NCBI GenBank assembly: GCA_035772405.1
Contig: JAYKKM010000147.1
Coordinates: forward strand, 2,520,001-2,584,000
DNA length: 64,000 nucleotides
From: Chrysogorgia sp. JL179-B06
Lineage: Eukaryota; Cnidaria; Anthozoa; Scleralcyonacea; Chrysogorgiidae
Reading direction: 5' to 3'
Shown here: in pieces, positions 56,276-64,000 of the stretch
Layout: each line of letters opens with the position of its first letter
How positions within the stretch are numbered: position 1 is the stretch's first letter
Made by a program: the position numbers and the translations under genes
The notes under the pieces: generated by a model
What the model was told of the DNA's origin: nothing
The model's database searches: none
The model's input: only the letters and a program-made list of their open reading frames with translations

Positions 56276-57679
56276 CTAAAAAATCAAATAAAAAATACGA
56301 TCATTACAATACTATTCATAAATACTTCAGAAAAACTTGAAAAAATAACCCTATAAAATTTTAATAAAAGACTAAAAATCATACAAATTCATATTCTTAC
56401 CATTGAATCTTTACACGAGTTCTTTCACGAGTTTGATATTCACAATCCTTAAACATGATACTCTTTAAAACCCTTTAAAACCCTCTCTTATATACGTATC
56501 TCACCCGCTGATTGACTTCCGGTTTTTATTTTATTTATAAAATAAAAAACAAAAAATCTATATAACGCATTGAATTACGAGTTGAATAAGTGCTGTCGCA
56601 GATGCTAGATGGGGTTAGAGAGCAGTGATGGAACAGGAACAGAAAATTTAGTCGCAGAATTTTCGTGTTTCAAATAATTGATAATCAGACAAATACTGGT
56701 TATCATTTATTTGAAACACTAAAAATCTGTTACTAAATATTCTGTTCCTATTCTATCACATCTCTTTAACCCATCTAGCAAAAGACGTCAGTACTTGCTT
56801 TGCATTATTCACCTTGAATGACCTTCATCTTTGACTTGAAACCGTTTTTTTTGGAAAAGATACGATTAAGATTTTTGGGTGGTTGTTTTTTTTTAAAAAA
56901 AATTATATATTTTTTTATTTTTATAGGGGGGAATTGGTCCTAGTGTGTGGAAATGGGAAGAATAACCATTCTTCCCAAATTTATTACTAGAGGGTTGTTA
57001 TGTGTTTGTTTTAAAAAAAATATATACAAAATATACACTTTAATATAGAGGTAGATCCAGTAACGCAATGTACAAGCACTTTCGATATATTGTGTGTGCT
57101 TTTGTATATATTTTTGTCTTAAAAAAGTAAAAATAAAAACAAAAACAAAAAATACTCCTGTGAAACTAGGTGTTACTTTAGCTAGCTCTTTCACCACATG
57201 CTAACATCCAAAAACCATAACGTACAACAAGCAATCGATCGATCAGGCGGTGAGCTAAATGTCTCTATGGACTAGTCCCACCTGACATCAACCTCTTTTT
57301 TAGAGAGGAAGACCAGACAATAAAGTCTAAACCAGTCGCGATTTACAAGAGTACTGCGGTTTGAATGCGCACCAATGCTGGTTAGTAATAAATACTACAG
57401 CTCATTGGAGGGTTCAAGCGCTTCGCACTTTTTGAGAGTACGACTTTCAAGCGAGCATACACACAACAGTAGTAGGAGCAAAACAAAAAAGTAATTATTT
57501 TTTTAAAAATATAAAAAGTAAAAATGATTTTATAAAAAAAATGTAAAAGTTATTTGCTAAAGTATTTTATAAAAAAAAATAAAAGACAGAGAGAGCAAGA
57601 GAGAGAGATGTGTCCTCGATGAACACCAGAAGTGAAGTGAAGTGGGTGTGGTTATTTCACCTGTTATATACTAACTGTA
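56276..57679. other. Gene-free stretch before the right terminal repeat
   Basis: No gene recognised. It contains AT-rich promoter-like sequence (56340-56360), a fold-back repeat (56602-56778), homopolymer-rich tracts and, at 57420-57660, purine-rich simple sequence including GAGAGAGAG. Confidence 0.6.
56602..56778. repeat. Imperfect palindrome (fold-back element)
   Basis: GCTAGATGGGGTTAGAGAGC pairs with the inverted block ending CCCATCTAGC, and GTGTTTCAAATAATTGATAA with its inverted partner; the apex is near 56690. Arms about 80 bases with several mismatches. MITE-like. Confidence 0.75.
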
Positions 57680-58427
57680 ATCTACTTCCGGAAACGGCGC
57701 TTTTCCCAAAACCTTTTACAAAAAAATAATACCCTATTTACTTCCGGTATATCAGATTATCAGCTTACACCTCATTCGAGCTCTGGTCGTCGTTGAGGTA
57801 ACATCTCCGTCGCGCGCGCTCATTTCTTATTTTTTTTTTTAAATACTTTTTTACAATTCCTTTTTTTTTTATAAAATACAATTCAACGTTCTATTTATAA
57901 AAATATTTCAACCTTTTTTATATATTTTTATTTTTTTATTTTAAAATACTTTTTTTTTCAAATTCACAATTCATATTTTTTTGTTTTCCTTTTTTTTTTT
58001 AAATACTACTACTACTAATTCACATATATATCTTTTTATTTTTTTTTTCAAATATATATTTTTTCCACCATTAATTTTTTTCCAAAATACATTTTTTTAC
58101 CTTCACTGCGCGTGGCGGCCATGTTTCCTTCCCGACGGAAAAGGACAACTATTTCAACAACTACCATCATCTTCATGACTAAGGGGTTGGCACTGGCTCT
58201 CAAACCGATTAAATGCAATAAGTATTGATTTGAATTAACTTCCCCTCCTGAACTATTAGTTATTAACTAGCTCACAGTTGGAGCTTTTTTGGGACACCTC
58301 CCTGGAAATGATGAGATACCCTTTTCTCTGATTGGTCAATTCAAATCAATACTGCATTCTAATTGGTTAAGAGCTAGTGCCAACCTCTTACTCATGAATA
58401 ATATATATATATATATACCTTACTACT
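57680..58427. repeat. Right terminal inverted repeat of the 28 kb element
   Basis: About 748 bp, inverted copy of 30491-31233 with a few small differences, such as an extra ATCTGAT near 57753. The high identity suggests recent insertion or gene conversion. Confidence 0.9.
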
Positions 58428-58918
58428 TATCCATTGTACGCCCATCAATTAAGAAATCGACTATGGATTCAGAATTATTCCCTAGTTATAGGCCAATATC
58501 ACATTTGGCATTTTTATCAAAAACTATTGGGAGAACTGCTGCAAGTCAAATCAATCCTTATCTTGTTGAAAACGATCTTTGTCCTAAGATTCAATCTGCT
58601 TATCGCAAATTTCATTCAACAGAGACTGCATTACTTAAAGTCTCAAATGATATATTCAGAGCAGTTGATCAGCATCAATAAGTGGTATTGGTCCTCCTAG
58701 ATCTCTCAGCTGCCTTTGACACAATTGACCATCAGATTATTAATAGAAAGAATGCAAAATCGTTTTGGTTTTGATGGAAGTGCTCTCAGATGGTTAAGAT
58801 CCTATCTACAAGATCGAGTTCAATCTGTTAAAATTGAAAATTCCATATTAAAACCACGTCAAATACGTTATGGTGTCCCTCGAGGCTCAGTCCTAGGATC
58901 ACTACTATTCTCTATGTA
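58428..58918 (+). pseudogene. LINE reverse transcriptase, N-terminal part (unit 2)
   Basis: Continuation of the LINE from 30490, starting at the second TATCC. Same RT blocks as 22770-23400, with a stop after VDQHQ (58679-58681) and a frameshift near 58740. Ends at the Tc1 element. Confidence 0.78.
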
Positions 58919-60827
58919 CAGTACTGCTCAGAAATAACCAAACAAAAAACGCGCTCTGAACGCGTTCCGAACGCGTTCCAGAACGCGTTCCGAACGCGTT
59001 CCAAATTGCGTTCGGAACGCGTTCCGGTTTTCAGGCTATACATGTCGTGATCAGTTCGGCCATATCCGGAAATTGTCGTCACTTTACGATTCGTATCGTC
59101 ATCTTGTTTCATATCGTCGCTCCGCCATATTTACTGAATACAAGAGATATTTTACGATGACAAAGCTTTCATTATATGCAAGAAAAAGAGTAATTTATTT
59201 GATATCTGCTGAAGTAAAGATTCCAAAAATAAAAGATACTCTAATCGAGGAAGGAATTAAAATCTCAAGATCGGCAATCTGTCTTTTTCTTTTGCGATAT
59301 CGAATGAGTGGTCATTGAACGATGCTCCTCGCAGTGGTCGAAGGCCAAAAGTGACAGAAGAACATCAAATGTATAGACGAATATGACTCAGATCGCGGGT
59401 TATCCAGGCGAAACAAATTATGGACAAAACGTCTTCAAGTTCCTCCATAATTTATTTGACCATGCCGCGGTTTGGTTTTCGAACTCTTGTTTGGTTCACG
59501 AGCTCTTGCGCATTGCTGACCGCCTACACAGCTTGTGATACGAGTAGTTTAGTTCGCTACAACCTTAAGTTGTTTCGCTACACTACCGTATACACGAGTC
59601 TAATATGAATTTATATCTACGGATTATGTTTTGCTTCGTCCGAACATAAGCATGTAAACATGTCAATCAAAAACGGCTTTCGAACATGAAATACCCCGGC
59701 AGACGATATCACGATAGTATAAAGCTAAAAAGTAGAGTGCGCGTAGACAGGGTTTTGGATATATAACAAAGTGAAAAGGTGGTAAAGGCGTATCAAGATT
59801 TTTAGTGACGAAAAACTAACGTTTCGAGCGGAGCCCTTCATCAGAGTAAGACGTCCGCTCGAAACGTCAATATTTCGTTACTAGAACTCATGCCAGTTTA
59901 CCACCTTTACCACCTTGAGTGAAAACAATAAGTGATAATTCATAAAGATGTTGCCGCGTGCCCATTATAAACTTTACCCCGCACTAGCCAATAGTCTATT
60001 CGCTCTCAATTTCTATGAGATGATAGATGCTCATTTATCACATCATGATAGAAATCTTGAGCTCATAATCTTTAAATATAAATTCGCCATCGACAATCAT
60101 ATAGGTACGCAGGCTCTGGGTACGAGATTGGTTACATATTTATCATAGCATATTTCAAGATTAAAATTCAGAATAATTTCCAACTGACATGAAACCAAAA
60201 CGAAACATAAACGTATAGATGTAAACTCATATTAGTGTAGAAAACGACTTACCAATAAACCATTAAAACGAAATCGTTTGTTGGTAAGTCGACACATACA
60301 GTTGTTACGCTCGAAGCGAAACGACTTTGTGTTACATACTATAGCAAAACGACTTCAGGTTGTAGCGAAACGACTTGTAGCAAAACGACATGTCATTGCA
60401 CACATTACAATGTGCATGCATGCGAAGCATGGAATTTTTATAGCGGTCGTTTTAATTCACAGATGAATAAAATAAAGATTTGATGAGTGCTTTTTAATAA
60501 ACACAGAGCGTTCATATAAAAAGGTACCAACCATCCGTCCACAACCCTGATGTTTTTAAAAAATATATGGCGCCGCGTGATAATCAAACACGGAGTAAAA
60601 TTTATATTAAGCCAGTGTCTGAACTACTGACTCAGTCATTACTTATGCGCAACTCTCATTCACTCTCATCATTGATTGATCCAAGCCACAAGTCTCAAGT
60701 TCATACATTCTTCGTATAAATGTGGCTCCGGAACGCGTTCTGGAACGCGTTCGGAACGCGTTCTGGAACGCGAAGGGAACGCGTTCTGGACGAGAACGCA
60801 GCGTTAGGTTATTTCTGAGCAGCACTC
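58919..60827. mobile_element. Tc1/mariner-type transposon, about 1909 bp (unit 2)
   Basis: Same site and ends as 23401-25293, hence inherited through the tandem duplication. Slightly longer because of small indels near 60285 and in the GAACGCGTT arrays. The fold-back repeat is at 59776-59916. Confidence 0.85.
59073..59318 (+). pseudogene. Tc1-type transposase fragment (unit 2)
   Basis: Same N-terminal helix-turn-helix region as 23532-23846, truncated by a one-base change near 59313. Confidence 0.6.
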
Positions 60828-61843
60828 TACACAGCACCTACAATGTATTGAAGATATAATAGATTCACACAATGTTGGTTGTATGATTTTGCGGATGATT
60901 GTCAGATGTATCTAGCTTTTAATTCTGGTGATAAGACATTCGCAATGGAGAAATTAAGAACACGTATTAATGATATCATTATTTGGAACAAAAGGAATAA
61001 ATTGTTATGTAATCCAGAAAAGACTGAAATCATCCATTTTTCATCACGCTTTACCAATAATTCACCTATACACACCTTTACTATTGGTTCGACTGACATC
61101 AAACTTACAAATCAATTTAGTAATGTTGGTGTCATTTTCGATTCAAATTTTAATTTCCGTCCGCATATTAACAATATATGTCGCGCGTCATCACTGGCAG
61201 GAAGGAACATTGGGCGTATTCGAAAGTATCTCTCCAGAGATCAGATAGGTAGACTGATACATGCGTTTATAGCATCAAAGTTGGATTATTGTAACAGTCT
61301 GTTATATGGCCTTCCCTCCAGTGATATAAACAAACTGCAGCGAATCCAAAATATTGCAGTCAAGTTATTAACTGGTGCCAAACGCAGAGATAGTATCACG
61401 GAAATTCTTGAGAAATTACACTGGCTACCAATAAAAGAACGGATTGTTTTTAAGATTTTATTGATCACGTATAAAGCTATACACAACATGGCTCCTATTT
61501 ATATATCCGACCTTCTCACAAAGTACATTCCAGCACGAAATCTGAGATCTGCCAGTAAGTCACTCCTGCAAGTAAGTCAACTCTCTGCCAGTAAGACACT
61601 CCTTGTGAGGTGCAGACTCAAACCTATGGACAAAGATCGTTCTCGTATGCTGCTCCATACCTATGGAATTCCCTCCCAGAAGATATTAAAAATTATAATA
61701 ATATAAGTCTGAATTGACTTTATTATTGTATTTGGAAACATATTTTTAATCATAATTTAAACTTAGTATATATTTTAGGATCATTGTAAAAAGCATTGAG
61801 ACTTCGGTTTAATGCGTTTTTAAGAACTTTTATTATTATTATT
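60828..61843 (+). pseudogene. LINE reverse transcriptase, C-terminal part (best preserved copy)
   Basis: The frame 60879-61706 (275 codons) stays open through the RT palm and thumb to the LINE end, unlike its sisters at 316 and 25345. It still lacks its N-terminal half because of the Tc1 insertion. Ends in TTATTATTATT. Confidence 0.78.
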
Positions 61844-62111
61844 CACATCTCTCAGGAGACGCCCAGTGAGAAAACGGTGTTATTGAAACAACGTCCTCTA
61901 GATATGAGTCAAATATTCTACCATTGAATGTCATTCCCAGAGCTAGGAATCCCCTCAGTTTTGTGAATGTTACCAATATATAACTGCTGCGCAGTAACAG
62001 ATATTCATGATATGGCTGGCTTCATTCAAATATGCGAGTATATTCACAAATCGATGCTCAATCGTTTGAATGTATTACTGCATAGAGATGTGAAATCTGA
62101 AAAAAATAAAC

Positions 62112-62193
62112 CGTAGTCGGCAGGATTTGAACCTACGCGGGGAATCCCCAACAGATTTCTAGTCTGTCGCCTTAACCACTCGGCCACGACTAC
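62112..62193 (-). tRNA. tRNA-Ser (AGA)
   Basis: 82 bases, anticodon AGA, stems paired; one substitution in the variable arm (GGGGAATCCCC). Good T-rich terminator. Confidence 0.88.
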
Positions 62194-62503
62194 CTATATA
62201 GGAAATCAATGCATGCTACTTTAAATTATGCGAAATATACATTTACTTAAAATTGAGAAATTGGATTCACTTTAAAATCGAGCTGTTTTTATTGAAACAA
62301 CATCCTCTCGATATGCAGTCGAATGCTCTACCATTGCACAACATTGGCAGAGAGTCCCCTCAGTTTTGTATGTAACTGCTGCGCAGAAACAGATATTCAT
62401 GATATGACTGGCTTCATTCAAATATGCGAGTATACTCACAAATCGAAACTCAATCGTTTGAATGTATTACTGCATAGAGATGTGAAATCTGAAAAAAATA
62501 AAC

Positions 62504-62581
62504 CGTAGTCGGCAGGATTTAATACTACGCGACAAACCCCAACAGATTTCTAGTTTGTCTCCTTAACCAGACCACGACTAC
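62504..62581 (-). pseudogene. Pseudo-tRNA-Ser (AGA)
   Basis: Counterpart of 2307 and 26978. Confidence 0.72.
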
Positions 62582-63025
62582 CTAACCGCGCATCTATTGA
62601 TACGAAATTTATGCATGCTACTGTAAATTATGCGAAATATCAACTTACTTAAAATCACTTCGTATTGAAATAACGTTCGTTATGCAGTCGAATTCTCTAC
62701 CAGTGAGCAACATTGCCAGAGAATCCCCGCAGTTTTGTCAATGTTGACAACATACTGCTATGCCGAAGAAGACGATCTAAAAGTAAGTGTAAATCTATAA
62801 GCATATAGACGCCCAATAAAAATGATAAATTTTCAAATTGATTGCAGTTACATATATGAAAAATTACAAAATGTACGAGAAGGCTAAAAGGGAAATTCAA
62901 AAAGACTATGCCATTTAAAAATACTATGACTAATCCTAATCACAATCCTAATCCTAACCTAATCAAAGTTAATGAAAAGGTAAAAATTAAGATTCTCCTT
63001 TCTTATATTTTTCCAAAATATACGC

Positions 63026-63107
63026 CGTAGTCGGCAGGATTTGAACCTACGCGGAGAAACTTAAACATATTTCAAGTATGTCGCATTAACCGCTCAAACA
63101 CGAATAC
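63026..63107 (-). pseudogene. Pseudo-tRNA-Ser (TGA)
   Basis: Counterpart of 2829 and 27499; here the T arm (GGATTTGAACCTACGC) is better preserved than in units 1 and 2. Confidence 0.68.
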
Positions 63108-63514
63108 CTAACCAGAGAAAGACATATTAGTATAAATTATTCGAAAATTATAATTACTACAATTAAGAAATTGGATACACCATATTATCTATTATAGAGT
63201 CTGTGCTTTAGAGATATGTGCAAGAAAATGTTAAAGGAGCGGTCAGTATTCAACCAACGTACTCGCAATGCTCTACCACTGAGCTGAACTGGAATTCCTT
63301 TGATGTTTTTAAATTTTGTATTTCTGCTGCACCGCAGGCAAAGATAATCGAACAATAAATATAACCGTCAACATTAAAATCGGATGGGAGATGGCCATCG
63401 CGATGCTCATTAGTTCGAGACATGTATTGATGCAGGTACAGAGGCCAGAGGTGATCTAAAATACAAAATACTATGCACAATTATTTAGAAATTCACGAGC
63501 ATGAAAAAGTAATA

Positions 63515-63583
63515 GGCAGCGATCGAGATTGAACCAACGACCTCGATCTGCAGTGGAATGTTCTACTACTGAGCTACACTCCC
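63515..63583 (-). pseudogene. Pseudo-tRNA-Cys (GCA)
   Basis: Counterpart of 3332 and 28002 with an additional two-base deletion (GACCTCGATC instead of GACCTCTCGATC). Confidence 0.7.
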
Positions 63584-64000
63584 TTTCCATTCGTAAGTTC
63601 AATTTTCAATATATACTGCATAGCAGAGTCACAGAATGTAAGAATAAATAAGTCCCGCCCCTTCACATCACTCAGGAAACGCCCAGTGAGAAAACGGTTT
63701 GCTATTGAACAACGTCCTCTCGACATGGCTAATTTGGAATCCGTAAACGGTCGGCACCACCTTTAGTGGTCGGTAGCATCTTTTTATTATGTATATTACA
63801 ATGGGATTACATAAATATTGATTAATTATCAACCAAATATTTCAAGTTCGCTTGCATAGCTGAGTGGTCTGTTTATATTTACATGTATTTACATGTGAGG
63901 CCTTTATCGTTAGTTATTTCAATTTTGTATAGACTTAGCAACGCAGAATCAGAGAATGTAACAATAAATATTGCTGGCTACATTTAAATATGCCAGTATC

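Larger units (their letters stand above)
30491..58427. mobile_element. 27.9 kb Polinton/adintovirus-like element without a recognisable DNA polymerase
   Basis: The ends AGTAGTAAGG and CCTTACTACT are flanked by TATCC (30486-30490 and 58428-58432), and unit 1 has the unduplicated site at 22909-22913. About 745 bp inverted repeats enclose a virion module (integrase, penton, major capsid candidate, protease, packaging ATPase, pX-like peptides) and about 20 accessory genes. About 23.3 kb remain after subtracting the nested gypsy element. Genes are tightly packed with TAATG and ATGA overlaps and often have TATA boxes 30-45 bases before the ATG, as in a DNA virus. Base composition is much richer in A+T than the first Polinton. 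Confidence 0.88.
24974..60529. repeat. Tandem repeat unit 2, interrupted by the 28 kb element
   Basis: Same order as unit 1. Without the large insertion it is about 7.6 kb. It has a hAT-type MITE not present in unit 1, lacks the 374 bp duplication, and has lost about 290 bases (equivalent to 3931-4225 of unit 1) at 28600. Confidence 0.85.
60530..64000. repeat. Start of tandem repeat unit 3
   Basis: Matches 1-3800 and 24974-28490 in order. The window ends inside its tRNA cluster, so the unit continues beyond. Confidence 0.85.
61844..64000 (-). repeat. tRNA-Ser/tRNA-Cys cluster of unit 3 (partial)
   Basis: Same spacers and remnants as units 1 and 2. Clear tRNA genes and pseudogenes are listed separately. 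Confidence 0.75.

Noticed and set aside
57981..58178. Phe-rich ORF in the right terminal repeat
   Set aside because: It translates T-rich homopolymer tracts and has no counterpart with coding features in the left repeat.
30491..58427. Regarding the 28 kb element as a second copy of the first Polinton
   Set aside because: Termini, gene set, base composition, promoter type and capsid proteins all differ; only general Polinton features are shared.

Overview
This 64 kb window is nuclear DNA of an animal, most likely an invertebrate; the phylum cannot be decided from the sequence. It holds eukaryotic tRNA-Ser and tRNA-Cys genes, a non-LTR retrotransposon (LINE), Tc1/mariner-type and hAT-type transposons, a Ty3/gypsy retrotransposon and two very large virus-like elements of the Polinton/Maverick-adintovirus kind. 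I found no ordinary host protein gene.

The backbone is a tandem array of a roughly 7.5-8 kb unit: unit 1 starts at or before base 1, unit 2 at 24974 and unit 3 at 60530. Each unit carries a cluster of tRNA-Ser genes (AGA, CGA and TGA anticodons) alternating with tRNA-Cys genes and many decayed copies, all on the minus strand, then a 5'-truncated LINE reverse transcriptase whose frame is split by a roughly 1.9 kb Tc1-type transposon. The LINE and its Tc1 insertion occupy the same positions in every unit, so they predate the duplication.

Each duplicated LINE copy was later hit by a different large element. In unit 1 a 16,985 bp Polinton (5779-22763) is flanked by the 6 bp duplication TAATTA; the matching undisturbed site is at 30340-30345 in unit 2. 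It encodes a protein-primed DNA polymerase B with all core motifs, a chromodomain integrase, a packaging ATPase, a penton-like minor capsid protein, a frameshifted major capsid protein, a BRO-N/nuclease/zinc-finger fusion, a lectin-fold protein and several small membrane or coiled-coil proteins. Most genes have an ATG-proximal TATA-like motif. A 358 bp relative of the Tc1 element cut off the end of one gene.

In unit 2 a second element of 27,937 bp (30491-58427) with about 745 bp inverted repeats and the 5 bp duplication TATCC carries another capsid module: integrase, penton, major capsid candidate, adenain-like protease, packaging ATPase and three pX-like basic peptides. Around this lie unusual accessory genes: a Fic-domain protein, a tandem family of about ten small paralogues, paired zinc-ribbon genes, and two paralogues with weak resemblance to replication initiators sitting in opposite arms. 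No DNA polymerase is recognisable. Many genes are broken, mostly at A or T runs. A 4,592 bp gypsy element (37465-42056) with identical 97 bp LTRs and one intact 1397-codon polyprotein is nested inside and is the youngest clearly datable insertion.

The second element, with a full virion module, a Fic protein, a multigene family and no visible polymerase, is the best candidate for something undescribed.
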